Shown: positions 42,646-53,765 of the stretch, one piece after another
Layout: every line of letters starts with the position of its first letter
Numbering within the stretch: position 1 is the first letter of the stretch
Assembly: GCA_025558075.1 (NCBI GenBank)
Contig: JAHLKF010000005.1
Span: 372,001 to 436,000 of the forward strand
Direction of reading: 5' to 3'
Source: Gaertneriomyces semiglobifer
Taxonomy: Eukaryota > Chytridiomycota > Chytridiomycetes > Spizellomycetales > Spizellomycetaceae
DNA: 64,000 bases
Notes under the pieces: model-generated
Databases searched by the model: none
The model's input: only the letters and a program-made list of their open reading frames with translations
Told to the model about the DNA's origin: nothing
Position numbers and translations under genes: made by a program

Positions 42646-44084
42646 CTACGACGACACCTCGGCGGTATTCGAAAGCTCCCCAACATTAGAAATAGTGTGT
42701 AACTGCTCTTGGGACCCAGGAGCTTCTGCCCTTCTAACATCGCCTTCTGCATCTTGTTGCACGGCTTGAGAAGCCGCTGCGCGTGCCATCAGAGCCTCAT
42801 GCGCCTCACGTAGGCTAGTTTCCAAATTGGTGACGCGACGCCGAAGATCTTGTTCACGAGCCGAGAATATTGCACGTTCCTTTTCAACCACAGCGAGTTT
42901 TAATGAAAGCTGAGAATTGACTGCTTCGAGATGCGCGACCTGTGACTCCAGTTGTTGCATTCGCAGTGCTTTTCTCTCGCGCGACCGGCGCGCAGCTTCT
43001 GTGTTCCTACGACGTTTCTGCGCAATTTCGTTTTCAAGATCGGACAGTGGTTTGGTCTCCCCAGAAGGCAATCCACCAAGTGGCGTGCTCTGAGATGCCG
43101 GAGGTGTAATGCCGCTCGACGAGGTCAAATGATCGTCTGCGGCTGACGGTGAGGTCGGAGAAGGAATGGTAGGTGCATTCCCTTGAGCGGATGTTGAGGA
43201 TGTTGCGGGAGGATCGTAAGGCTTTGACCGTCGCCTGGGAGCGGACGCTCTTCGCACGGGGCCCGCGGCACTGGCGGGAAACGTTGTGGACGCCGGTGGA
43301 GGGTGAATTCCCATGGCCAAAGGCGGCAGCGTGGTGGTAGCATGCTGATACTGCGCAATCGCATGTTGATGAACCGGAGAGTAACCGGGATGGTGGGGAT
43401 AACTAGACGTATGATCAATGGATAAGATAGCAGGATCCATTACAGTAATGCCGGAGGCATCTGGGGTATCGGCGTCAGAGGCTAGTTTAAAAGTGGCAGG
43501 CGAAGCGAGTGAGGGTGGAAGATGGGGCGGGACAAGGACATGCGACGACTGCTCGGTAACCCCCGACACTATGTTTCAAAGCAGAGGTCACTACTGTTGT
43601 CGCGGTAAATCCATCAGAACCAGCACCGGAACTTACATTTTGACGCGTCCTTCCGGTCCAAAAACATGGCAGCGCCATATATCGTGCTGATACCATCCCA
43701 AAAGGACGGCAAGGATGGAGCTGGCCCGGAAATGCTCGCAGCCGTCGCATCAACACGGGCCTGCCCGTCAACGCCATGACCAGGTATTGTTACTTGCGGT
43801 TGGTTGCCAATGGGCATATACTGGTTCTGCAACTGCGACTGTGGTTCTATTTGTGATTGTGGTTGCGGTTCTGTTTTACTTTCGCGCGTTTGCGGTTGCT
43901 GCTGTGCTTGCGGCTGCTGCTGGTCGTTTGGTGACGAGTAAGGTAGGTGTCGTTGGGATGCGGGCGTTCGCATAAGCGGTAGTGCAGCAGCCTTGGAATC
44001 TTTTTCTACTACAGACTGTTCTGCGCTGGACCTCTGTCTGTCCTCCTCTTTCAGCAGTGGTGACCGTTGTGGAGATTCCATCAT
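42646..44084 (-). CDS. bZIP transcription factor, Gcn4/CPC1-like DNA-binding domain
   Basis: Two exons (minus), 44084-43637 and 43568-42646, give 456 residues. The start is the first of two adjacent ATGs. The N-terminal region is Gln/Pro-rich (QPQAQQQPQTRE; PQPQSQIEPQSQLQNQ), typical of activation segments. The basic region near residues 333-352 reads RRRNTEAARRSRERKALRM; its NTEAARRSR core is identical to that of yeast Gcn4, so it should bind TGACTCA. The leucine zipper follows (QLESQVAHLEAVNSQLSLKL, continuing to EKERAIFSAREQDLRRRV). The role may be amino-acid starvation control or a related stress response. The rest of the protein is not clearly Gcn4, so no symbol is given. A TGAGTCA site lies 240 bp upstream. 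Confidence 0.85.
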
Positions 44085-44120
44085 CGTGAAAGGTGTAAGA
44101 CCTGGTTGGACGTGATAAAA

Positions 44121-44135
44121 CACACACACACACAC
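44121..44135 (+). repeat. CA dinucleotide microsatellite
   Basis: About seven and a half CA units, 36 bp upstream of the bZIP start codon, so probably in its 5' leader (as GT repeats). Confidence 0.9.
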
Positions 44136-44322
44136 GGACACCCAACGCGTATACGCTTGGAATCTCGACAAGGGCAACAGCGCCTTTTATGCTTTCCTTG
44201 CCAATCTGGTCAGACCTGCTTCTCCTGCTCGCTTCCCGGCTCCGGACGTTGGCTCGTCGTCGTTCCTCGTTCTTGTCAACAGCTTTTGGAGGCAAGCAGT
44301 TCGAAACTTCCAAGTTCGCAAG

Positions 44323-44329
44323 TGAGTCA
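44323..44329 (-). promoter_or_regulatory. Gcn4/AP-1 type site upstream of the bZIP gene
   Basis: TGAGTCA on the plus strand, ATGACTCAC on the minus strand, about 240 bp upstream of the bZIP start. It could allow autoregulation. Seven-base sites of this kind are common by chance. Confidence 0.35.
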
Positions 44330-44492
44330 TGCCACGTCAGACTAAAAGAGTTAGGGTTCGCTTATGCAACCGGCTTATGGCAGCGCCTTTTGGTTCAAAC
44401 AGACGGCGAACAAAGAGAGACGTCCGCATAGTGTCATTGACTTATGGCTTACGGCTTACTATGCTTGTATGTGTGTAGAAGAATAGCACACA

Positions 44493-44516
44493 ATGGCATG
44501 GCATGGCATGGAATGG
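44493..44516 (+). repeat. ATGGC pentanucleotide repeat
   Basis: Three tandem ATGGC units plus degenerate copies in the intergenic region. Confidence 0.8.
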
Positions 44517-45098
44517 CTATCTAACGGCGGTAAGGGAATCTGCGTGCAACAAACTACATGTTGTCGGGTGCAGTAGGTCGAGCACAGGTATCATATGAAA
44601 GACCCAGCAAAGCGGGTTATCCAGTCACAATCTAACAAGCAGAGTGCCTTTGCCAAACGCTGAATGAATTGAATGTCCCCGGTTTGAACAGCGTTCGCAT
44701 CAAAGTTATTACTCCGCAGCTGTGTTCATGGCTCCAGTTTTGAAGGCCGCCGTCGGAAATTGGGCGCGTCAAAAATAGGCGCAAGAAAATCCGGCGGGGA
44801 GGCAAAAGCCCATTACGACTTGGATTAGCAGCCAGAGCTACGTTGACCATCCACCACCATACCCAGTAAGACACAGTAATACAGCACCGCATTTAGGAGC
44901 AGAAGCAGCAGCAGAGACAGGACGATAATTAGCTGCTACTGTTCTTTACTGCTGGTCAGAAAGTCTGCCGTGTGCATTCGCTCTCCCAGTGTGCAGGGTC
45001 GGGTGTAATGGTTGGCATACTGGGTGTTGTATATAGGGGATAGGAACAGGCAGATAGAACATATATAATAGAAAGTACATAGGTCAAACTTAACAGGA

Positions 45099-48000
45099 AT
45101 GCTGAGTGGCGAGCATGGCGCGGATGCCGCTACTGCTGATGAGCGCATAGAGCCGCATGAGAAGTCGGCAGGCAATGTTTCCGACCCAACCGCCGAGATA
45201 GAGCAACTTCGCTCGCTGCTGGCAGCAAAGGATCAACAGTTAGAAGAAAAGGATAAAGAAGTCGAAGAGCTTCGCAGTAGCATCCAAGGAGCAGAGGATT
45301 ACATATCGGGGCTCGAAAGCGAAGTGGACAAATGTTTGAAGCTGAGCGAGCAGGTGGAAAGATTAGAAAAGGAACTGGAACAAGCACGCAACGGACATGA
45401 TGCCGACGATGCGATTGAAGCCCCGTCCATATCGCACCAACGTGGTGTTAGCGATAGGAGTATCTTGGACCATGATAGCTTCGTAACTGTGGATGAGGGC
45501 GGTTCGTCTACTTTGCGGAGACCTCGCTCGGCTTCTTCTCTTCGCGCGGCCGTAGACGAACTTTGGACCCAGCTTCTTGACCATGAAATCCGGGCAGCAG
45601 AGATGATTGATACGGACGATGATCTAGCCGTCAGAAAAGAAGTTGCCACAAAGCTGAAGGCCATGCAGACCGAGCTCTCCAAAGAGGGCATTGACGCTGG
45701 CCAAGTTGACGGTGACGTTGATCGATCGTTAACGCTGCCAACGCCGGAACACAAGACTGAACTTGACGAAGCATTGCAACTCCGCTCGGACGAGAATGAT
45801 ACTCTGCGGAAGGAGTTGGAAGCAGCCAAGGCAAATGCTGCCGCTCTTCGTGACGAACTAGATGGCATGCAAAAGGATGCTGACGACCTTGCTCGTGGGC
45901 TTGATCAAGGTGTAAATGCTGCTCGGCAAGAAGCCGACGCTCTACGCATTCGAGTCGCCGATTTAGAATCGTTGTTGGAAGAAGCGAGCTCACGTGCAGT
46001 TCCAGATTCAGACGCTACGTTCACATTGCGTATTGAAGAACTGGAAGGGTTGAGACGGAAAGATGAAGAATTGATTCGCTCACAAAAGGAGGAGATTGCG
46101 CTGTTGGAACAACAAATTGAGCAGGCAGAAAAGGCTGTTGAAGAGTTCGAGACAAAGTTTGTCGAGTTTGAGCAACGCCGCGAGTCCGAAACAGCCAATT
46201 TCATGGAACAAATTCAAGCATTAGCTGCCGAGAAAGCAAACACTGACCAAAAGCTGTTAGAAGCTAACGTGGAAACGGACCGATTGCGTGATCAATTACG
46301 CTCTCATGCCGACATGCGCGACATACAGCTTCAGGGAGAACAGGAGCTTAAGGTTGAACTGGACTGGCTTCGTAAAGAGCTTGAAACCACAAAGGTTGAC
46401 ATGGAAGCGAGCCACGTGGCTGAAATTGAGTCCAAAGCGAGTGAACTCACGGTATTGTCGGCGCGGGTCAATGAACTGAGCGATGAATTGAAATCGCAAC
46501 AAGATGTGGCTCAGAAATCAGCAGAAGACGTTACAGGCATGCAAACTCGCTTGGCGGACAGTGAGGAACAGAATCGTACCCTGTCCGAACACGTGACGGA
46601 ATTGACTAAGGAGTTGGCAGAGGCGCGCGAAAGGGCTACCCAACTGGAGAGTTCCATAACGGAAACGGAAGAAGCAAAAGATCGTGCTTTTGAAACCTTA
46701 ACAGCGAGTTATCAAGAAGTACAACTGTCAGAACAGCAATTACGCGATAAGTGCCAAGATCTGGAGAGGCAACTGGCAGAAAAAGAAGGATTCGCTGCTG
46801 CCGAAGCTGAGCAATCGGCGGCCAGCGTACTTGCGCTGGAAACTTCCAAAGCACAAGCAATAGCTGAGGCTGAACAATTGCGTCATCAACTCGCGCGCTT
46901 GGGAGAGGACAAGGACAAGGTCGAGAGAGAAAAGGAGCACTTGAAGCTTCAGCTGTTGGAATTGGAAAATGAAGTTACCCACTTCAAGGAAGCAAGTGAA
47001 GTGGACCTTGAGAATGCGAACGCGCGTATTGAAGAGTTGTTAGCGCAGTTAACAGGAATATCCAGCGAACAAGAGGCTGCCGTAACGGAGGTTCAACAAA
47101 AGCTGGCAGATGCCCAAGCTGAGTGTGTTTCTGCGAAGGAGCGATTACTTGAGCAAGAAGCTAGATTTGAACAGTCTTGTTCCACCAATGCAAAGATTCA
47201 GGAGGAGTTGGAGCAGAGTTTAACGCAAGTCGAGCAGCTCAAAGCGAATGTCGTAGAGTTGCAAACCGCCAGAGATATCCTCAAGGGTAAAGCTGAGGAT
47301 ATATCTCGCGAGTATGTTGCGGAGAAGAATCATGCACAACAGTTGGAAGGTGAAATTGAACAGCTCCGATTGCAGCTGCAGGACCACGAGCGCTCGAGAG
47401 ATTTACTTGATCAACAGGATAACGTCCTTCTTGATAAAGCCAACGCTCAAATTGCTAGCATGCAACGCGAGTTGGAAGAACGAAATGAAGAGTTACACAC
47501 TCTCCGCGCATCTCTGACCGTTGCTGATACCAGTTCTCGGGAGCTCGCGTCAAGAGTGGAAATGCTGGAACAGGACAGAGATGGTCAGGTGGGCCAAAAC
47601 ACCGCTTTGACCGCTCGCGCACAGGCCTTAGAAGAGACTATTACTGCTCGTGACCACGAACTACTCGGCTGTAAGACCGCTATCCAAGATCTGGAAACGG
47701 CTTTAGCGGAAAAAAGCGCAACCCTCGAAAGTATAAATAACGACCTTGTGTCTCGTGGTGCAGCATTGAAGGCGAAGGAGGATGAAGTTGAAGCACTCTC
47801 GTCACAGGTTCAAGCTTTTGAGACTGAAATAGGGACTCATGCACAGCAGTTGAATGAATTGCGTGACAAGGTTGGTAGTCTGCAAGATGCCCTAGTCAGT
47901 GCTCAGCAGGAGCTGGAAGTGCGTCAAGCGGAGCTGGACAGCCAGAGGAGCGTTTCAAGCAAGTCGTCTGTTGAACAGGAAGAGGTCGTTGGTCGTCTTC

Positions 48001-50816
48001 GGGAGGACCTGGATAGCCGGATCAACGACATCGCTACCCTCACAGAGCGAATCGCCCTGGCCGAAGCAGAACGTCAAGCCGCAGTGCAGTTGCGTAGCGA
48101 ACTTGAGGCGGAGCGGGAGAATCATCGTAGCCTACAAGATGATTTTGAAGCGTTACAGCAACGCGTGCAGCTTATCACCACGGAGTATGACAAGGCTATT
48201 GAAGATAAGACAGCGCTGGAGGCCGAATTGGGCTCACGTGAGGCAGCCACGGAGAATATTCAGATCTTGAATCAGAAACTTGCTACGACTGAGCAGGACC
48301 TGCAGCAGAAAGCGGAGGCTCTTAGCAGCGTGCAGTCGAATTTGGAAAATCTTCAACGCGAACGCGAGAACGCAGAAACGCAGTTAACTGAAGCACATTC
48401 TTCAGTCGAAGAGCTTGAGACAATTGTGCAAAATCTCAGGACTCAGCTCTCACTAGCCTCGTCTGATTCGGAAAATGAATTGCGCGGGGAACTTGAAGCT
48501 GCTATTGCCAAGGTAGAACAACTAACGGTCGACCTCGAGTCGGCTCGAAACGATCGTGACCGCGTGGCGGAAGAGTCTCTCAAGGCCACCCTTAACTTAC
48601 GAAAAAGGATTGCCGAGCTTGAGGAAGAACGGGATGTGCTGCAGGAGCCGGTTACATCCTCCCGGAATATCTCGGATGATGATCAAACTGAGATGAATGA
48701 CGAGCTGCTTTCTAAACATGAGGCGAAGGAAGCAGAGGTGCAAGAGTTGCAGGCAAGGGCAGTCGAGTTAGAGAATGCTGCCGAACGGTTGCGCGTTGCC
48801 ACTGCAACACATGATACCGACAGGGCAGAAATTCAGGCTATGCTGGATGCACGCAATGTTGACGTAGCTCATTTACGCGAGGAGGTCAACGACTTACAGC
48901 AACAACTAAGGCACAGAGACGAAGCTGTTAACACTTTGAAACAAGAGCTTGCAGGCTTAGAGGCGGAAGTTCAACAGAAAGTAAGAAAGCAGGTTGAATG
49001 TGAAGCGGAGGCTGCTGCGTCCATATCAGCGCTAAACAACTTGGTGCATGGTCTTGAGGAGACGGTGCGGACGAAAGATGCTACACTTGTTGAGCGTGAA
49101 CAATCGCTTGAAGGAAATGAGCGAACACTCCAGACCGTGAGGGAGCAAAACGAGTCGCTGATAGCTCAAGTGCAAGAATTGAGTCATAAGCCGACGACTG
49201 CGGAGGTCGGGACTGAGATTGACGATAGTCAAATGAGCGACATATTACAACTCTACCGTAAGCAGATAGCCGAGGTGGTTTCCGAGCGGAAGGCCCTGCA
49301 GTCCCAATTGGATTCATTGCAGGAGTCCTGCAACGGTTTAAACAAAGACACAGAGTCACTTAGAGCGCGCGTCGCCGAATTGGAAGGGGAAGTCGAAAAG
49401 CGTGGTGAACTGCAGAAGCAATTGGAGGCAGAAGTGACTCGCCTACAAGCGGCATTACAAGAGGCTGAACGTGAACCTTCTCCGCCTAGCTCACCATTCG
49501 ACGAGGAAGATGACCGTGGAAGATCGCGTGATAGTAGGTACGCTGGCCGTAGCCTTTCCCGTCATCGGGGCAAGAGCGGGGTCAGAAGCGTGAGCTCTAG
49601 ACGAAGCGGGACCCCCACTCCAATGTCTCCTATATCGATCATTGACACGATTCGCGAATTGGCCATTGGCGGGGAGGCTCAACAGGGTGGAGCAAATGGA
49701 GTAGATGGTATTGCTTCTGAGCCCTCGGGCACCGGGCTGCCAGAGCGCGAGCGTCAGGAATTACTTCGGATGATTGAAATACTTTCAATGCACATTTCTG
49801 CCGCGGACGAGCAATTAGAAGAAGATCGTGAAACAATTGCGAGATTGCAGGCCTCATTAGAAAGTGCACGCCGAGTGTCTTCTCTTGCTGGCAATGGCGA
49901 GACTATGACTGGAGGTAACGACACCACGACTGCTCGGATGAAGTTGCTGCAAGCCCGCGTTGATGCGCAGTTAGACGAGATTGCCAATATGGAATACGAA
50001 ATGGTCAAGGCACGAAGCCTGGCGAAGAGCGCACAGGAACGGGTGACAGAGCTGGAGGCGGTCGTCAAAGAACAGAAGCATCAACTGGCGAAGGCTCGGA
50101 CTTCATCTCCAACGGCAGCTAATATTGGAAATGGCCAAACGAAGACTAGGCGCAAGGATCGAAATGTGGGAACATCGACTCTGAGACTGACACCGGGTGA
50201 AATGCGTGAAATTTTGCCAAGTGTCATGTACGACGAGTTGACCAACGGGCCCCGGCGCGGGAGTTCCCGCTTGCTTGGCGATAGTTCCGGACGGAGGGAG
50301 AAGCGCGGTTCCGCTGCGCCTTCGGTACCCACCAAAGAAAAAGAGCGTGCCACGCCGACTAGCGGGCCGTCGATTAATCAATTGTTGGAGGAAACTCAGC
50401 AAAAACAAAAATTCATTGGCGAGCTCGGACAAGAGCTTTCTGCATGTCGTCGTCACATCCGGGAGCTGGTGCAGGAGATGGAGAATCTCAAGACTGAAAA
50501 CGATGCACTGAAACGTAGTCTTCAGCAGTCTGTCGCACGACCACAGACTCCGCCATTGGCAAGAGCAGAGTTGAGACCGCTGTCCTCATCGGACAGTCTT
50601 CGGGAAGGAAGGCATCCAGAGCCAGTTGCTGCTTTGCCGCCGCAACAAAGGGCGTCTCGTAGGCCACCCATCCCAAGAGAGTTGTCAATGCCACCAGCTC
50701 CTCCGTTACTGCACATCGATCCATCCATAAGGTCAAGACCTGTTGTTGAACGACATGAATCCAGTCCTGTCAAGAAAAAGAAGGCCTTCTGGTGGACACG
50801 AACTGACTCCAGATGA
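45099..50816 (+). CDS. Giant coiled-coil protein, 1905 residues
   Basis: Single exon. After an acidic N terminus, residues about 25-1450 are almost continuous heptad coiled coil (for example LRSLLAAKDQQLEEKDKE; LEELLAQLTGISSEQEA-type blocks), rich in Glu, Gln and Leu. The C-terminal ~430 residues alternate disordered basic or Ser/Pro-rich segments (DDRGRSRDSRYAGRSLSRHR, TPTPMSPISIIDTIREL) with shorter coiled coils, and end in a basic SSPVKKKKAFWWTRTDSR. LRLTPGEMREILPSVMYDEL, near the start of the last third of that tail, looks like a conserved non-coiled motif. The overall plan suits a tether or scaffold (golgin, spindle-pole or septal type), but coiled coils are poor evidence of homology and I do not name it. 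An upstream in-frame exon cannot be ruled out. Confidence 0.85.
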   Translation: MLSGEHGADAATADERIEPHEKSAGNVSDPTAEIEQLRSLLAAKDQQLEEKDKEVEELRSSIQGAEDYISGLESEVDKCLKLSEQVERLEKELEQARNGHDADDAIEAPSISHQRGVSDRSILDHDSFVTVDEGGSSTLRRPRSASSLRAAVDELWTQLLDHEIRAAEMIDTDDDLAVRKEVATKLKAMQTELSKEGIDAGQVDGDVDRSLTLPTPEHKTELDEALQLRSDENDTLRKELEAAKANAAALRDELDGMQKDADDLARGLDQGVNAARQEADALRIRVADLESLLEEASSRAVPDSDATFTLRIEELEGLRRKDEELIRSQKEEIALLEQQIEQAEKAVEEFETKFVEFEQRRESETANFMEQIQALAAEKANTDQKLLEANVETDRLRDQLRSHADMRDIQLQGEQELKVELDWLRKELETTKVDMEASHVAEIESKASELTVLSARVNELSDELKSQQDVAQKSAEDVTGMQTRLADSEEQNRTLSEHVTELTKELAEARERATQLESSITETEEAKDRAFETLTASYQEVQLSEQQLRDKCQDLERQLAEKEGFAAAEAEQSAASVLALETSKAQAIAEAEQLRHQLARLGEDKDKVEREKEHLKLQLLELENEVTHFKEASEVDLENANARIEELLAQLTGISSEQEAAVTEVQQKLADAQAECVSAKERLLEQEARFEQSCSTNAKIQEELEQSLTQVEQLKANVVELQTARDILKGKAEDISREYVAEKNHAQQLEGEIEQLRLQLQDHERSRDLLDQQDNVLLDKANAQIASMQRELEERNEELHTLRASLTVADTSSRELASRVEMLEQDRDGQVGQNTALTARAQALEETITARDHELLGCKTAIQDLETALAEKSATLESINNDLVSRGAALKAKEDEVEALSSQVQAFETEIGTHAQQLNELRDKVGSLQDALVSAQQELEVRQAELDSQRSVSSKSSVEQEEVVGRLREDLDSRINDIATLTERIALAEAERQAAVQLRSELEAERENHRSLQDDFEALQQRVQLITTEYDKAIEDKTALEAELGSREAATENIQILNQKLATTEQDLQQKAEALSSVQSNLENLQRERENAETQLTEAHSSVEELETIVQNLRTQLSLASSDSENELRGELEAAIAKVEQLTVDLESARNDRDRVAEESLKATLNLRKRIAELEEERDVLQEPVTSSRNISDDDQTEMNDELLSKHEAKEAEVQELQARAVELENAAERLRVATATHDTDRAEIQAMLDARNVDVAHLREEVNDLQQQLRHRDEAVNTLKQELAGLEAEVQQKVRKQVECEAEAAASISALNNLVHGLEETVRTKDATLVEREQSLEGNERTLQTVREQNESLIAQVQELSHKPTTAEVGTEIDDSQMSDILQLYRKQIAEVVSERKALQSQLDSLQESCNGLNKDTESLRARVAELEGEVEKRGELQKQLEAEVTRLQAALQEAEREPSPPSSPFDEEDDRGRSRDSRYAGRSLSRHRGKSGVRSVSSRRSGTPTPMSPISIIDTIRELAIGGEAQQGGANGVDGIASEPSGTGLPERERQELLRMIEILSMHISAADEQLEEDRETIARLQASLESARRVSSLAGNGETMTGGNDTTTARMKLLQARVDAQLDEIANMEYEMVKARSLAKSAQERVTELEAVVKEQKHQLAKARTSSPTAANIGNGQTKTRRKDRNVGTSTLRLTPGEMREILPSVMYDELTNGPRRGSSRLLGDSSGRREKRGSAAPSVPTKEKERATPTSGPSINQLLEETQQKQKFIGELGQELSACRRHIRELVQEMENLKTENDALKRSLQQSVARPQTPPLARAELRPLSSSDSLREGRHPEPVAALPPQQRASRRPPIPRELSMPPAPPLLHIDPSIRSRPVVERHESSPVKKKKAFWWTRTDSR

Positions 50817-51184
50817 TGATGCATACTTTATATGATTGTACATAAATAATTTCCTCGATTTTTCATTTTGTGTTTCAAGGCAGAACCTCATTTTTTTAAT
50901 ACGGTGATAACAGTCTTTTGAACTGTGGCTGCCCTCGTTTCTCGGTTTTGCTTGCATCCACACTCGAAATTGTTAGTCGGCGCATCCGCTTCGGCAACAC
51001 GCGAAGAAATTCACACGCGGAACTCCAGATGATCATTTTGCTATCGGTCGGCAGTATCATTTTTTCCAACGATGATACCAATGATCAGAACGTACTTCTG
51101 GTTGCTGGTCAACAAGGGTCTGTCTTCGTATGGTTGAACTGGAAGAGTAGGAGAGTAGGAGAGTAGCGCAGGATTTAAGGAAAG
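50817..51184. other. Intergenic, 368 bp, no gene recognised
   Basis: Between the coiled-coil gene and guanine deaminase, same strand. It holds their 3' end and promoter. The small ORFs in it have no recognisable motif. Confidence 0.5.
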
Positions 51185-52594
51185 ATGCAGGTGTTTATTG
51201 GAAAGTTGGTGCATTCCCTGTCGTCGGATGAGCTGGAAATTCTCGACGTCGGCGCTGTAGGCGTAGGCTCGGATGGGAAGATTCGCTTCGTCCAAAAAAT
51301 TGGTGGAGAAGATGATCTCAACAAGTTGCTTGCTGAGCACGATGTAAAACCTGAACAGGTAGGCCGAGATGTTACATAGCATTCTGAATTCTCATTTTAA
51401 CGATGAACATGCTAGGTGGACATCAGACGGCTTCCCGCCCACAGTATGATGGTTCCCGGTTTTGTCGATACACATGTTCATGCCCCACAATATGCTTTTA
51501 CCGGGACGGGTTATACCCTTCCTTTGTTGTCGTGGTTGTCTACATATACGTTCCCTCAGGAGCGGCTTTTTGCAAATCTGTCTCAAGCGGAGAAAGTCTA
51601 TCCGCTTGCCGTTGCGCGGTCTCTTAAATGTGGCACGACAACAGCAAGTTGGTATGGCACAATTCATGTTCCCGCCACTAAAAGACTGGCAGAAATTTGT
51701 GGCCAGCTGGGTCAGAGGGCGTTTGTTGGGAAGGTGTGCATGGACAGAAATGGAGGAGAGCACTATTGTGAGACATCTCACGAGCAGAGCTTGAAAGAAA
51801 CGGCAGACTTTGTGGATGAAATTCTATCGCTTGGAAACGACAACATCAAACCTATATTAACACCCAGGTTTGCCGTTTCATGTACTGGGGACTTGCTCGC
51901 CGGTTTGGGAAGACTCGCAAAAGATCGACAATTGCCGATACAAACACACTGCGCGGAGAACCTTGCAGAATGCGCTTTTGTGCAAGAGTTGTTTCCGAGT
52001 AGTAAATCCTACGTTGATGTGTATGCCCAGCACGACATCCTCGGTGATCGAACTGTGTTGGCTCATTGTGTGCATCTGTCAGACGAAGATAGGCACATGA
52101 TCAAGGAGACAGGCACTGGTGTGGCACATTGCCCAGTCAGCAACTTTGCCCTTGAAAGTGGAGTGTGTGACGTGCGCAGTTTACTTGACGCGGGGTGCAA
52201 AGTTGGTTTGGGCACGGACGTCGCCGGAGGCTGGTCGTTGAGCATTGTGGAAGCCATGAGAAGCGCCATTGTCGCTAGCAAGGTTGTAGGGTTCGGCCGG
52301 CCAAAAGATGCCCATCGCGCGCTGTCGCTTTCCGAGGCATTCTATCTCGCCACTTTGGGCGGGGCCCAAGTATTGGGACTAGCAGACCGAGTTGGAAACT
52401 TTACGGTTGGAAAAGATTTCGATGCACTTCTCGTCGATTTAGCAGCTGGATCCGCACTTACCGCCGGCAGCCGCCCTATTGACATTTTCGAGCATGACAC
52501 TACGGCATCCCTGTTAGAAAAGTTCGTTTTTCTTGGTGACGATAGACATATTACTGAGGTGTATGTTAGTGGAAAGCGAGTGGTTTCCGTATAG
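51185..52594 (+). CDS. GUD1: Guanine deaminase
   Basis: Cytosolic zinc enzyme converting guanine to xanthine in purine salvage and catabolism. Exons 51185-51358 and 51416-52594 give 450 residues. Amidohydrolase motifs: PGFVDTHVHAPQ with metal ligands His78 and His80, the guanine deaminase signature YTFPQERLF, the metal/substrate His in PIQTHCAEN, LAHCVHLS, HCPVSNFALESG and the catalytic Asp in VGLGTDVAGGWS. The C-terminal SADHAF-type closing beta domain is present (VGNFTVGKDFDALLVDL). All catalytic residues are present. Confidence 0.95.
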
Positions 52595-53765
52595 TTATTG
52601 TAGAGCGTGTTTACAAATTGCTGTAGATATACACTCGGCCAGTATCGACTTTACTGCGGTATTGAGCTTTCGATACTTAGGGACGAGGCCTTCAACGGTT
52701 AGCGGTGGTAAATAGCGGAAGATCATAATGACTGCTCGAATTCATCAATGCAGAAACTTCCTTTGCTGAAGTGAGGCTTGTGTGGTAACCTCCGCGCTTA
52801 ACAAGCCACCTGCCCGCAGATAAAACCAACCTGGCAATTCCATCCATGCCTTATTCTCTCCAATACTTCTGCAGAGTCTCGAACACACGTAGCATCTCTT
52901 TCACTAGTCGGAATCATATCAAATCATGCCGTAGGTGCTCCAGCGCATACCTTTGACATTGCTCAATTGGTCCCCGCTTAATGGACTGTTCTCATCTAGT
53001 GGAATTGAGCATCTCCGTGATGCTTTGAAAATCCCGTACTTGCAACTTTTAGTTGGGGCAGTGAGTATTAAGCTCATTATGTATGCATTGTGTGTATTTC
53101 CCACTGAGTTTCCCACGCGTGGGCAGACTGGCGCTACAACGCTCGCTGGGTGCGCCTTTATGGGCAGGGACCTGTTCCGCAACCCAGCTTTAGACGTTAA
53201 CCCCGACTCTCGTGGGGCTGATCCCGTAAGTCTGCTGGTTTCCTAATGGGACTGGCAAGGAGAAACGCTGACAGGTTGTATGTATCCTTGCATCACAGTA
53301 TCCTTGGAACAAAATCAAGGCGAACCAATGCTTGAAGCTGGTAGTCGTTAACCGCAAGGTAGTTGCAAGTGCATCTTAAACGTGCCAAAGACTTCTCGTA
53401 GTGATTTTGCTATGGTTGATAGTATTTCGACTCCGCACCTGACCAGACCTACCGAGTATACTGAGGAAGTAGTTTGCCTCAAAGTCGTCGCACACGGTAC
53501 TCATTACTGCAGTGCTTGTCGAGAATCAGACATGTGTTTCATTCATCCATGTACTTATGCTCTCCGTCGATCAATACATGACGCTGACAATGAATTCATC
53601 CCAATCTCACGGTAAAGTTCACGGAGCAAAAACTTGTAGCTTATTTGATAATATATACAGAAAAGCCTTCCCCTTGGAAGAATATGGTTGAGGGCATGCG
53701 GTCCTTCAAGAAGCTCAGAAGTCTCTTGGAATGTCTTTCTTTTCAAACTGATCAAGATATGTACA
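52595..53765. other. 1.2-kb interval without a recognised gene
   Basis: ORFs of up to 104 codons on both strands (for example 52935-53246 plus, 52919-53182 minus) show no domain and no convincing splice connections. The right end should contain the 3' UTR of the NDUFA4-like gene. Nothing else is supported. Confidence 0.45.

Larger units (their letters stand above)
44085..45098. promoter_or_regulatory. 1-kb divergent upstream region of the bZIP and coiled-coil genes
   Basis: Contains a CA microsatellite, a Gcn4-type site and an ATGGC pentamer repeat, all listed separately, plus a TATA-like TATATAG around 45030, some 65 bp before the coiled-coil gene start. ORFs here are short or antisense and not supported. 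Confidence 0.45.

Noticed and set aside
45299..45868. 189-codon minus-strand ORF rich in Ser
   Set aside because: Antisense shadow of the Glu-rich coiled-coil gene.
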